DNA from: an uncultured Bacilli bacterium | GTDB lineage: Bacteria > Bacillota_I > Bacilli_A > RF39 > UBA660 | Assembly: GCA_934132925.1 (NCBI GenBank) | Contig: CAKPAL010000001.1 | Coordinates: 1 to 58,026, forward strand | Length of the DNA stretch: 58,026 nt | Direction: 5' to 3' | Part shown: positions 24,182 to 32,596 of the stretch, piece by piece | How the letters are laid out: every line of letters begins with the position of its first letter | How positions within the stretch are numbered: position 1 is the stretch's first letter | Made by a program: the position numbers and the translations under genes | Notes under the pieces: model-generated | The model's database searches: none | What the model was told of the DNA's origin: nothing | The model's input: only the letters and a program-made list of their open reading frames with translations

Positions 24182-25735
24182 ATGAGTGAAACAGGTTTCT
24201 CCATTTTACTATTTGTTCTTGGATTAATCGTAGGATTAGTTGTTATAACTGTTGTTAATGTTTTAAAGAAGAAAAGTGAAGCTAAAACAGCAGATTCGAT
24301 AATAGATGTTGCAAAGAAAGATGCAGAAAAAATTAAAAGAGATACTTTATTTGAGACAAAAGAAGAAATTCATAAATTGAAAATGGATGCTGATAAAGAA
24401 ATTAAAGAGAAAAAAGGCGAAATAAAAGAGCAAGAAGATAGATTGCTTCAAAGGGAAAATAATATTGATCGTCGTGATTTAGCGATGCAAAATAGAGAAA
24501 ATGCTTTAGAAGAAAGAGAAAATAATTTATTAGAGAGACAGCAAAAAATTCAAGAAGCAAAAGAAGAAATGGAAGAAATAAAAAGAAAAGAACTTGAAGA
24601 ACTAGAAAAAATAAGCAAATATACTAAAGAACAAGCAAGAGAGGCTGTTATGAAAATGGTTGAAGATAAAATGACTAAAGAAATAGCAGCATACATTAAA
24701 GAAAGAGAAGCAGAAGCAAAATTAGAAGTAGATGAAAAAAGTAAAGATTTACTAGTTGGTACTATGCAAAAGTATGCAGCAGATATTACTAGTGAACAAA
24801 CAGTATCAGTAATTACTCTTCCTAATGATGAAATGAAGGGTAGATTGATTGGTAGAGAAGGTAGAAATATTAGAACAATAGAATCAGTAACAGGAGTAGA
24901 TTTAATAATTGATGATACACCTGAGGCTATTGTTATATCTAGTTTTGATCCTTTAAGAAGAGAAATTGCAAGATTAACTTTGGAAACTTTAATTAAGGAT
25001 GGTAGAATACATCCTGCTAGAATAGAGGAACTATATGCTAAAACTTGTGCTGATATTAGAACCGCTATTAAAGAATATGGAAAGAATGCTTTATATGAAT
25101 TAGGATTATCAAAGATGGATCCTGAACTTGTTGAGATAGTTGGTAAGTTACATTTTAGAAGTAGTTATGGTCAAAATGCTTTGAAGCATTCAATGGAGGT
25201 TGCTAATTTATCTGGTATTTTAGCGGGTGAGTTAGGTGAGAATGTTAACCTTGCTAAAAGAGCTGGATTACTTCATGATATTGGGAAGGCTATTGATTTT
25301 GAGATGGAAGGAAGTCATGTTAAAATTGGTGTAGATCTTGCTAAGAAGTATGGTGAGGATGAAGTTGTTATAAATGCTATTGCTTCACATCATGGAGATA
25401 CTGTTCCTACTAGTATTATTGCTTCGATTGTTGCTATAGCGGATTCTATTTCAGCATCAAGACCTGGTGCTAGAAATGATTCTTCAGAGAATTATGTTCA
25501 GAGATTAGAAGAATTAGAAGCTATTGGTAATAAAGTTGCAGGTGTTGAAAAAGCTTATGCTGTACAAGCAGGAAGAGAGCTTCGTGTAATGGTTAAACCT
25601 GAAGAAGTTGATGATTTAACTGCTCATCAAATTGCTAGACAAATTAAAGAACAAATTGAAGATGAACTAAAATATCCTGGAACTATTAAGGTTACAGTTA
25701 TAAGAGAAACAAGATGTACAGAAGAGGCTAAATAG
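24182..25735 (+). CDS. rny: Ribonuclease Y
   Basis: A 517-residue membrane-anchored endoribonuclease that starts bulk mRNA decay. Order of parts: N-terminal membrane helix (about residues 5-27), a long Glu/Lys-rich coiled coil (about 30-200), a KH domain with GRLIGREGRNIRTIE near 220, and an HD domain with RSSYGQNALKHSMEVA and LLHDIGKAIDFE near 330-375, where the His-Asp pair binds the catalytic metal. Length and order match Bacillus RNase Y. An upstream ATG at 24155 is open, but GGAGGTG at 24170-24176 fits ATG 24182. Confidence 0.97.
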   Translation: MSETGFSILLFVLGLIVGLVVITVVNVLKKKSEAKTADSIIDVAKKDAEKIKRDTLFETKEEIHKLKMDADKEIKEKKGEIKEQEDRLLQRENNIDRRDLAMQNRENALEERENNLLERQQKIQEAKEEMEEIKRKELEELEKISKYTKEQAREAVMKMVEDKMTKEIAAYIKEREAEAKLEVDEKSKDLLVGTMQKYAADITSEQTVSVITLPNDEMKGRLIGREGRNIRTIESVTGVDLIIDDTPEAIVISSFDPLRREIARLTLETLIKDGRIHPARIEELYAKTCADIRTAIKEYGKNALYELGLSKMDPELVEIVGKLHFRSSYGQNALKHSMEVANLSGILAGELGENVNLAKRAGLLHDIGKAIDFEMEGSHVKIGVDLAKKYGEDEVVINAIASHHGDTVPTSIIASIVAIADSISASRPGARNDSSENYVQRLEELEAIGNKVAGVEKAYAVQAGRELRVMVKPEEVDDLTAHQIARQIKEQIEDELKYPGTIKVTVIRETRCTEEAK

Positions 25736-25775
25736 TCTTTTCTGTTTTCTATAAATGTGAAAGGAGGAATTATAC

Positions 25776-26849
25776 ATGTTAGAGAAATTATCATTAGAAG
25801 AAAAAGTAGGGCAAATGTTTATGTTTGGTGTTAATGATAGAAATACTGATGGTATAATAGAACTTATTAAAAAGTATAAAATTGGTGGTGTAATTCTTTA
25901 TAAAAGAAATTATAGTGATTATAATGATATGCTTAATTTGATCAAAAGATTAAGAGAGGCTAATAAAGATAATAAAGTACCTCTACTAATAGCTATTGAT
26001 GAAGAGGGTGGAATGGTAAATAGAATGCCTAAAGAGTTTAATAATCTTAAGAGTATTTATCGTTTTTCTAAATTAAATAATCAAAATGTTATTAAAGAAT
26101 ATGCCAGTGTTATTTCTAAAGAACTTAGTGGTAGTGGTATTAATATGAATTTTGCTCCAGTTGTTGATATATATAATAATTCTAATAGTAGTGTTCTTAA
26201 ATGGAGATGTTTTTCTAGTGATGTTTCTTTGGTAGCGGATTCTAGTGTTACTTATGTTCAAGAAATGCAGAAGTATGATGTAATTCCTGTTATTAAACAT
26301 TTTCCTGGCCATGGTTCTACAAAAATGGATACACATTTTTTACTTCCTTATATTTTTGATTATAATGAAATATTAAATAAACATTTATATCCATTTGAAG
26401 TTGCGATTAAGAATGGATGTGATGCCATTATGGTTGGTCATATTGTGATTAGAAAACTTACTAAGTTATTGCCTGCTTCTATATCAAAAGATTTTGTGTA
26501 TGAATATTTAAGAAAGAGATATAACTATGATGGTTTAGTTATTACTGATGATATTAGAATGAAATCGTTAGATATTTTATATAAACCTATTGCTTTGAAA
26601 AAGGCATTTAGTAGTGAATCTGATATTATTTTATTTAAATATAGAAATAATGATGAGAGAATTATTAATAAGGTAATAAAAATGGTATGTGATAATAAAA
26701 TAGATAAAGATAAAATAGATAAGTCTGTTTCAAGAATTTTATCTATTAAAGAAAAATATAATGTTAGTGATGATATTAGTAATATTGGTTGTGATATTGT
26801 TAATATTAATAAAGAAATAGATAGAATAAATAATTATATTAAGGATTAG
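25776..26849 (+). CDS. nagZ: NagZ-like beta-N-acetylhexosaminidase (GH3)
   Basis: A 357-residue single-domain GH3 enzyme without signal peptide. Key motifs are IDEEGGMVNRM, NMNFAPVVDI, KHFPGHGST (about residues 174-182) with the following MDTHFLLP, and VITDDIRM containing the presumed catalytic Asp near residue 256. The KHFPGHG-D-H loop is the acid/base dyad typical of NagZ, which removes N-acetylglucosamine from cell-wall fragments during peptidoglycan recycling. Location is probably cytosolic. AAGGAGGA precedes the ATG. It follows rny by 40 bp with no terminator between them. Confidence 0.88.
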   Translation: MLEKLSLEEKVGQMFMFGVNDRNTDGIIELIKKYKIGGVILYKRNYSDYNDMLNLIKRLREANKDNKVPLLIAIDEEGGMVNRMPKEFNNLKSIYRFSKLNNQNVIKEYASVISKELSGSGINMNFAPVVDIYNNSNSSVLKWRCFSSDVSLVADSSVTYVQEMQKYDVIPVIKHFPGHGSTKMDTHFLLPYIFDYNEILNKHLYPFEVAIKNGCDAIMVGHIVIRKLTKLLPASISKDFVYEYLRKRYNYDGLVITDDIRMKSLDILYKPIALKKAFSSESDIILFKYRNNDERIINKVIKMVCDNKIDKDKIDKSVSRILSIKEKYNVSDDISNIGCDIVNINKEIDRINNYIKD

Positions 26850-26873
26850 GTGTTAATAATACTTAATCTTTTT
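26842..26873 (+). terminator. Terminator after the NagZ-like gene
   Basis: A 10-bp stem AGGATTAGGT (26842-26851) with ACTTAATCTT (26861-26870) that includes two G-U pairs, followed by T residues to 26873. The left arm overlaps the stop codon. Confidence 0.75.
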
Positions 26874-26918
26874 CTATTATCTATGAAAATAATACTTTAT
26901 TTTTAAGTATAAAGATGT

Positions 26919-26924
26919 TATAAT
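26919..26924 (+). promoter_or_regulatory. Probable -10 box for ftsY
   Basis: A perfect TATAAT 26 bp before the ftsY start codon, downstream of the terminator at 26842-26873. No good -35 box is visible. Confidence 0.45.
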
Positions 26925-26950
26925 TAGTATGTAGATAACAGGAGGTTAAG

Positions 26951-27913
26951 ATGAGCATATTTAATAAAATTAAAACAGTTTTTTCTAAAGATAAATCGGC
27001 AGAAAAATATGAAGAGGGTCTTGCTAAAACAAGAAAAGAGTTTTCTACGGAGTTAGCTTCTTTATCTAAAAAGTATAAGAATATTGATGATGATTATTTT
27101 GAAGAATTAGAGGATATTCTTATAATGTCTGATATTGGAGTTAATACAGTAGTTAAGTTTGTTGATAAATTAAAAAAGAGAGTTAAAGAAGAGAGTATAA
27201 AAGATACTGATACTTTAAAAGAAATAATAATAGATGAATTACTTATAATGTATGTTGATAACGGGGTACTTAAGAGTAAGATTAATTATAGTGATGAGGG
27301 TCCTACAGTAATATTATTTATTGGTGTTAATGGTGTAGGTAAAACTACTAGTATTGGTAAAATAGCAAATAAATTAAAGAAAGAGGGTAAAAAAGTTTTA
27401 TTAGTGGCTGCTGATACTTTTAGGGCAGGTGCTATAGAACAATTAAAGGAATGGGGACAAAGACTTGGTATAGAGGTTGTTAGTACAACTTCTAAAGATC
27501 CATCTGCTGCTGTATATGATGGTCTTGATAGAGGTATTAAAGGTGAATATGATGTTATTTTAATTGATACCGCTGGCAGATTACAAAATAAGGTTAATCT
27601 AATGAATGAATTAGAGAAAATGAATAATGTTATTAAGAAAGTTATTCCTAATGCTCCATCTGAAACATTACTTGTAATTGATGCTAGTTCAGGTCAAAAT
27701 GGTATTATGCAGGCTAAGGCTTTTAGTGAAGTAACTGATATTACTGGTATAGTTTTAACTAAGTTAGATGGTACTGCTAAAGGTGGAATAATATTGGCTA
27801 TAAAAGAAGAGACTAATATACCGGTTAAGTTTGTTGGACTTGGTGAAGGAGAAGATGATCTTCAGACTTTTGATATAGAGAAATATATTTATGGTTTATT
27901 TAAAGATTTATAA
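26951..27913 (+). CDS. ftsY: Signal recognition particle receptor FtsY
   Basis: A 320-residue SRP GTPase that docks ribosome-SRP complexes at the membrane for cotranslational insertion. The NG domain is complete: an N-terminal helical bundle, P-loop GVNGVGKTTSIGK near 125, LLVAADTFRAGAIEQL, the DTAGRLQ box near 207, LTKLDGTAKGG near 273, and the closing GLGEGEDDLQTFD. There is almost no acidic A domain, as in many Bacillota. AGGAGGT precedes the ATG. It heads a small operon with a membrane protein and ylxM. Confidence 0.97.
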   Translation: MSIFNKIKTVFSKDKSAEKYEEGLAKTRKEFSTELASLSKKYKNIDDDYFEELEDILIMSDIGVNTVVKFVDKLKKRVKEESIKDTDTLKEIIIDELLIMYVDNGVLKSKINYSDEGPTVILFIGVNGVGKTTSIGKIANKLKKEGKKVLLVAADTFRAGAIEQLKEWGQRLGIEVVSTTSKDPSAAVYDGLDRGIKGEYDVILIDTAGRLQNKVNLMNELEKMNNVIKKVIPNAPSETLLVIDASSGQNGIMQAKAFSEVTDITGIVLTKLDGTAKGGIILAIKEETNIPVKFVGLGEGEDDLQTFDIEKYIYGLFKDL

Positions 27914-27934
27914 GAAGGGAAAGGGAGATTAATT

Positions 27935-28237
27935 ATGAAGAAAGAAAAGAAGAAGAAAGAAGAGAAGTATAAATTAGTAGACTCTGTAAAATTAAGGAAG
28001 ATAGAGATATCTATAACGGCAATAGTGGGAGTAATATTTTTAGTATTACTAATATTATCTATGACTAATGTTGTTTATTTACCTGCTACTTTAATTTCAT
28101 TTGCTTTATTTTTGTTTTGTATTTGCTATTACTACATTGAAGATGAATCAAAAAAGAAATTAGTATATATATTATTTTCTTTAGGTGTTATTTTGATAAT
28201 AGTGGAAGTTATATATACTTTGGTTAAGATAAGATAA
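27935..28237 (+). CDS. Small polytopic membrane protein between ftsY and ylxM
   Basis: A 100-residue protein with a very Lys-rich N-terminus and three membrane helices (about residues 24-44, 46-68 and 74-97). No known family is recognised. AAGGGAGA precedes the ATG. Its stop overlaps the ylxM start (TAATG), so its synthesis is coupled to a regulator of the SRP pathway. A role in membrane targeting is therefore possible but only suggested by position. Confidence 0.7.
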   Translation: MKKEKKKKEEKYKLVDSVKLRKIEISITAIVGVIFLVLLILSMTNVVYLPATLISFALFLFCICYYYIEDESKKKLVYILFSLGVILIIVEVIYTLVKIR

Positions 28238-28530
28238 TGGATGAAAGAGAATATTTAATTATTTTATATGACTTCTATGGTGAATTATTAAGTGATAAAC
28301 AAAGAGAGTATTTTGAAGATTATTATTTTAATAATTTATCATTAGGAGAAATTAGTGAAAATGAAGATGTAAGTAGGAATGCAGTACATAAGAGTATTAA
28401 AAAAGTAGAGAGTGAATTACATAATTATGAAGAAAAGTTAGGTCTATATAAGAGGGCTGAAGAACTAGATGTTATTGCTAATGAAATAAAAGATGAAGAT
28501 TTAAAAGAAAGAATAAAAAATATATTGTAG
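28237..28530 (+). CDS. ylxM: YlxM/UPF0122 DNA-binding-like protein of the SRP pathway
   Basis: A 97-residue protein with a sigma-70 region 4-like helix-turn-helix (about residues 15-62): LSDKQREYFEDYYFNNLSLG followed by EISENEDVSRNAVHKSIKK. YlxM normally sits between ftsY and ffh and has been proposed to modulate the SRP. Here ftsY is two genes upstream, but ffh is not the next gene. The start ATG overlaps the preceding stop codon. Confidence 0.92.
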   Translation: MDEREYLIILYDFYGELLSDKQREYFEDYYFNNLSLGEISENEDVSRNAVHKSIKKVESELHNYEEKLGLYKRAEELDVIANEIKDEDLKERIKNIL

Positions 28531-28540
28531 GGGAGATATT

Positions 28541-28684
28541 ATGACAAATAGAAAATATAAGATGTATTATGATTATCGTAAAAGAACAAGTGGTGGTTTT
28601 TTGGATGCAATATTTTTATCTGGAATGATGCTTAGTGGTTTGATATTAATACTTCTTTCAATAGCGGGTGGTATACATGGATAG
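28541..28684 (+). CDS. 47-residue membrane miniprotein
   Basis: A short open frame behind a good GGGGAGA site 4 bases upstream of ATG 28541. The product has a basic, Tyr-rich N-terminus (MTNRKYKMYYDYRKR) and one hydrophobic helix (about residues 22-43). Its last codons overlap the start of the AAA+ gene by 8 bases, which suggests translational coupling. No family is recognised. The strong ribosome binding site and overlap make it likely to be real. Confidence 0.6.
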   Translation: MTNRKYKMYYDYRKRTSGGFLDAIFLSGMMLSGLILILLSIAGGIHG

Positions 28685-29561
28685 TATATTAGAAAGGTTT
28701 TCAGATAATTTAACTGATGTTAAATATATAACTAATCCTGCTATTGCGAGGGATGAAGAAATTAAAAAATTAATACTAGTTCTTTTAACACCAGAAAAAT
28801 CAGCAGTATTAGTTGGTAAACCAGGTATTGGTAAAACTGCTATTGTAGAGGGATTAGCATATAGAATACAAAGGCATGAGGTGCCTAATGCTTTAGATGG
28901 TTATACTATTTATAGAGTTAATACAACAGCATTGCTTACTAATAATGGTGAAGAGAATAGGGTATTAAAATTAGTAGAAGAATTAAAAGAAAAAGATAAA
29001 GTTATTCTTTTCATTGATGAAATTCATACTTTAATTGGATCTGGTTCTTTGGATTTAGCTAATATGTTTAAAGAAGGTTTAAGTAGGGGTACTATTAAAA
29101 TGATTGGTGCTACTACTACTGATGAGTATGAGAGATATATTTTAAGAGATAAGGCTTTTTTAAGAAGATTTGAAAAGGTTGATGTATCTGAACCTACTGA
29201 AAAGATGACTGTTGAAATACTTTTGAAGACATTACCTAAGTTAGAACAGCAGACAGGAGTAGTTCTTCCTTATACTGATTTTATTAATGAAAAGATTATG
29301 AAGTTTATTGTTAATATGACTACTGAATATAAGAGAGTATATGAAATATCTTCTAGATATCCGGATATTGCTTTAGTAATTCTTAGACAATGTTTTTCTA
29401 ATGCTATTTATGATAATAGAAAAACTATAGATTTTAAAAATATTTATGATGCTATTAGAACTACTAAGGCTGTATATCCTGATGTTATTAAAAAAGAGTT
29501 AGTTAAATTTAAAGAAGTATTTAGTGAAGAATTAAAAGAAGAAAATATTGATATTGAATAA
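28677..29561 (+). CDS. ClpA/ClpB-type single AAA+ ATPase
   Basis: A 294-residue protein equal to just the first AAA+ module (D1) of ClpA/B/C. Walker A GKPGIGKT lies near residues 46-53, VEGLAYRIQRHEVPNAL follows, Walker B LFIDEIH near 110, the sensor-like MIGATTTDEY near 145 and an arginine-finger-like LRRFEKVDV near 165. A small C-terminal helical lid completes it. There is no N-domain, middle domain or second ring. It probably remodels a partner protein rather than feeding ClpP, as no ClpP-binding loop is evident. GTG 28668 is open, but ATG 28677 is chosen. A terminator follows. Confidence 0.85.
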   Translation: MDSILERFSDNLTDVKYITNPAIARDEEIKKLILVLLTPEKSAVLVGKPGIGKTAIVEGLAYRIQRHEVPNALDGYTIYRVNTTALLTNNGEENRVLKLVEELKEKDKVILFIDEIHTLIGSGSLDLANMFKEGLSRGTIKMIGATTTDEYERYILRDKAFLRRFEKVDVSEPTEKMTVEILLKTLPKLEQQTGVVLPYTDFINEKIMKFIVNMTTEYKRVYEISSRYPDIALVILRQCFSNAIYDNRKTIDFKNIYDAIRTTKAVYPDVIKKELVKFKEVFSEELKEENIDIE

Positions 29562-29580
29562 TTTTATACTAGATTAGTAA

Positions 29581-29604
29581 GAGGATACGAGAGTATCTTC
29601 TTTT
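29581..29604 (+). terminator. Terminator after the AAA+ gene
   Basis: GAGGATAC (29581-29588) pairs with GTATCTTC (29593-29600) with one G-U pair and a 4-nt loop, followed by TTTT. Confidence 0.75.
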
Positions 29605-29610
29605 ACTATA

Positions 29611-29690
29611 TATAATATCTTATGATTGTTTATGAATAGACTATAATAGGCTATTCATAACAAGATAAGACTTAAATAAGGCTTATCTTG
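29611..29690 (+). repeat. Tandem-hairpin element, copy A (upstream of murE)
   Basis: Conserved lead-in ATATCTTATGATT, then two adjacent perfect hairpins: TTATGAATAG/CTATTCATAA (29630-29639 with 29651-29660) and CAAGATAAG/CTTATCTTG (29661-29669 with 29682-29690). Each loop begins with A and ends with GG. A second copy at 34700-34771 keeps both stems with compensatory changes. A TATAAT at 29611-29616 could be its promoter -10 box. The rest of 29562-29771 is A/T-rich and holds only the preceding terminator and possible murE promoter boxes. Confidence 0.72.
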
Positions 29691-29771
29691 AATAAAAAGT
29701 GTAAAATAATTGGATATTCACTTTAAATATAATAAAAAATATAATATAATAATAATGAGAGGTGTAAAATA

Positions 29772-31229
29772 ATGAAGTTAGATAAATTACTACAAAATAT
29801 AGAATATAAGGTAATAAAGGGAAGTCTTGATAAAGAGATAACTGGTTTATATTATGATTCTAGAAAGGTAACTAATTCTTCAGCTTTTGTTTGTTTAACT
29901 GGTTCTTTAGTAGATGGACATGATTATATAGGAACTGCTACTGAAAAGGGAGCTACAGTTATATTTGTTGAGAAAGATGTTCAGGTAGAAGAAGATGTTA
30001 CAGTAATAAAATTAGAAAGTACAAGAAAGAGTTTATCACAACTTGCAATTAATTATTTTGATAATCCAGCAAGTAAACTTACTATGATAGGTATTACTGG
30101 TACTAAAGGTAAGACTACTACATCATGGATGATTAAGAATATTATGGAAGAGGCTGGTTATAAAACGGGTGTTATTGGAACAATGGGTATTTTTATTGGG
30201 GATACTCATTATGAAACGGTTAATACTACTCCAGAAAGTTATGATATTCAAAAGTATCTGAGAGAAATGGTAGATAAAGGTGTAGAATATGCTATTATGG
30301 AAGTTTCTTCTCAGGCGTTAAAAGTTGGTAGAGTAGAAGGAATGATGTTTGATTATGGTGTATTTACTAATTTAACAAGAGATCATATTGGTGAAGGAGA
30401 ACATGAAAATATGGAAGATTATATTTATTGTAAAAGTCTTCTATTTCAAAGATGTCGTCATGGTATATTAAATATCGATGATTCACATTATGATGATATG
30501 ATAAAGAATAGTACTTGTGATATTCATACTTTTGGTAAAGATAAAAATGCTACATTAGTTATTGATAATATTAATTTATTAAGAAAAGAACATTTTATTG
30601 GTTTAGAGTTAACTACTAAAGGTTTACTTAATGATACTTTTTTAGTTAATACTCCAGGTGAGTTTTCAGCTTATAATGCAATATCCGCTATACTTACTAC
30701 TACTTTGATTGGTATACCAGTAGAGGATATTAAAAAGGCTCTTGCTAAAGTTGCTGTTAAGGGTAGGGTTGAGATTGTACCAGTATCTAGTAGATATACA
30801 GTTATGATTGATTATGCTCATAATGGTGTATCGATGGAAAGTATTTTAGAAACGATGAGAGCTTATCATCCTAAGAGAATTGTATCACTATTTGGATGTG
30901 GTGGTAATAGAAGTAAGGACAGAAGATATGATATGGGTGAAATATCTGGTCGATTAGCAGATTTTACTATCGTTACTGAAGATAATTCTAGATATGAGGA
31001 TATTAATGATATTATGAATGATATTGAAATTGGTTTGAAGAAAACTAATGGTAAATATATTAAGATAGCGGATAGAAAGGCTGCTATTAAGTATGCTATT
31101 GATCATGCTGAAGAAGGGGATATTATTCTTTTATTAGGTAAAGGTCATGAGACATATAGGGAGATAAATGGGGTTAGAGAACATTTAGATGAAAGAGAAG
31201 TAATTAAAGATATAATGGATAATAAATAG
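29772..31229 (+). CDS. murE: UDP-MurNAc-tripeptide synthetase MurE
   Basis: A 485-residue Mur ligase that adds the third stem-peptide residue to UDP-MurNAc-L-Ala-D-Glu in the cytosol. Visible motifs are the substrate-binding VNTTPES, ATP loop GITGTKGKTTT near residue 106-116, VMEVSSQALK-type segment (MEVSSQALKVGRV), IDYAHNG and GKGHETY. The amino-acid-selecting motif, DNPR in diaminopimelate-type enzymes, reads DNSR here. D, N and R are retained, so diaminopimelate is the likelier substrate, but this is not certain. AGAGGTG precedes the ATG. No terminator separates it from the DUF1015 gene. Confidence 0.95.
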   Translation: MKLDKLLQNIEYKVIKGSLDKEITGLYYDSRKVTNSSAFVCLTGSLVDGHDYIGTATEKGATVIFVEKDVQVEEDVTVIKLESTRKSLSQLAINYFDNPASKLTMIGITGTKGKTTTSWMIKNIMEEAGYKTGVIGTMGIFIGDTHYETVNTTPESYDIQKYLREMVDKGVEYAIMEVSSQALKVGRVEGMMFDYGVFTNLTRDHIGEGEHENMEDYIYCKSLLFQRCRHGILNIDDSHYDDMIKNSTCDIHTFGKDKNATLVIDNINLLRKEHFIGLELTTKGLLNDTFLVNTPGEFSAYNAISAILTTTLIGIPVEDIKKALAKVAVKGRVEIVPVSSRYTVMIDYAHNGVSMESILETMRAYHPKRIVSLFGCGGNRSKDRRYDMGEISGRLADFTIVTEDNSRYEDINDIMNDIEIGLKKTNGKYIKIADRKAAIKYAIDHAEEGDIILLLGKGHETYREINGVREHLDEREVIKDIMDNK

Positions 31230-31253
31230 AATAGAAGAAAGGAAGAGATAATT

Positions 31254-32510
31254 ATGTTACCATTAAAAAGAGCAAACATCTTATTACCTAAAGATGTAGA
31301 CATGACTAAATGGTCAGTAGTAGCTTGTGATCAATATACAAGTGAACCTGAGTATTGGAAAGAGGTAGAAAAGGAAGTTGGTAGTAGTCCTTCAACTTTA
31401 AATTTAATTTTACCAGAGTTATATTTGGAAGATACTGATGTTGAGGATAGAATTAAAAAAATTAATAAGACAATGGAAGAATATTTAGATGAAAGTATTT
31501 TTAATGAGTATAAAGATACAATGATATATCTAGAGAGAACACAGAAAGATGGAAAAGTAAGAGAAGGATTAATGGCAATGGTCGATTTGGAAGACTATTC
31601 TTATGAGAAGGGTTCACAGACTTTAATTAGAGCTACTGAAAAAACTGTTATTGAGAGGATTCCTCCTAGGTTAAAAGTAAGAGAAAATGCTTCTTTAGAA
31701 CTTCCTCATATTATGATTTTAATCGATGATGAGAAGAAAAATATTATTGAAAGTTTAAAAGATAAGGTTACTAGTGATGATGTGGTTTATGACTTTGATT
31801 TGATGGAAAATGGTGGTCATATTAAGGGTTATAAATTAAGTGATGAGGTAATTAATGGTATTGAAAGTGGTTTAGAAAGCTTGATGGATAAGGATTACTT
31901 TGAAAAGAAATATAATGTTAAAAATAAGGGTGTTTTATTATTTGCTATGGGCGATGGTAATCATTCACTTGCCACTGCTAAAGCTAATTATGAGAATTTA
32001 AAGAAGACTATGAGCGAAGAGGAATATTTAAATAATCCTGCTAGATATGCTTTAGTAGAGGTTGTTAATTTACATAGTCCAGCTTTAGAGTTTGAACCAA
32101 TTCATAGAGTTATCTTTAATACTGATGTTAATAATTTAGTAGAGGAATTACATAAGTATTATGATATTAATGAAGATGGTGATGGTGAATATTTTGAATT
32201 AGTTACTAAAGATTTTGATAAGAGACTATATATTTCTAATCCTAAATCTAATATTGCTGTTGGTTCTATTCAAATGTTTTTAGATGATTATTTAAAAGAT
32301 CATAGTGGTAAACTTGATTATATTCATGGTGATGAAACTACTAGAAGTATGGGTAGTGAAGAAGGTAATGTTGGTATTTTATTTGAGGCTATGCCTAAAG
32401 AAGAACTATTTAGAACAGTTATTTTAGATGGTGCTTTGCCTAGAAAAACTTTTTCTATGGGCCATAGTTATGATAAGAGGTATTATTTAGAGGCTAGAAA
32501 GATAAAATAA
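31254..32510 (+). CDS. DUF1015-family protein
   Basis: A 418-residue soluble protein recognised as DUF1015 from its opening (LLPKDVDMTKWSVVACDQYT), the middle RIPPRLKVRENASLELPHI region, the very typical FAMGDGNHSLATAKA and the closing ATRSMGSEEGNVGI-like stretch (TRSMGSEEGNVGILFEAMP). The family is widespread in bacteria and archaea and still lacks a settled biochemical role. The GDGNHS segment looks like a catalytic or metal site. It lies 24 bp after murE behind AAGGAAGAG and is likely cotranscribed with it. Confidence 0.87.
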   Translation: MLPLKRANILLPKDVDMTKWSVVACDQYTSEPEYWKEVEKEVGSSPSTLNLILPELYLEDTDVEDRIKKINKTMEEYLDESIFNEYKDTMIYLERTQKDGKVREGLMAMVDLEDYSYEKGSQTLIRATEKTVIERIPPRLKVRENASLELPHIMILIDDEKKNIIESLKDKVTSDDVVYDFDLMENGGHIKGYKLSDEVINGIESGLESLMDKDYFEKKYNVKNKGVLLFAMGDGNHSLATAKANYENLKKTMSEEEYLNNPARYALVEVVNLHSPALEFEPIHRVIFNTDVNNLVEELHKYYDINEDGDGEYFELVTKDFDKRLYISNPKSNIAVGSIQMFLDDYLKDHSGKLDYIHGDETTRSMGSEEGNVGILFEAMPKEELFRTVILDGALPRKTFSMGHSYDKRYYLEARKIK

Positions 32511-32528
32511 CTTAAGAATTTATTAAGA

Positions 32529-32559
32529 AAAAATTAACTGATATTGGTTAATTTTTTTT
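32529..32559 (+). terminator. Terminator after the murE-DUF1015 operon
   Basis: AAAATTAAC (32530-32538) pairs with GTTAATTTT (32547-32555) around an 8-nt loop, followed by further T residues to 32559. Confidence 0.88.
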
Positions 32560-32596
32560 GGTATTTGTGATATACTTGTAGTAGGAGAGGTGCGAA

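Noticed and set aside
29611..29690. Tandem hairpins as intrinsic terminators
   Set aside because: Neither hairpin is followed by a U run on either strand, and a separate ordinary terminator lies just upstream of each copy.
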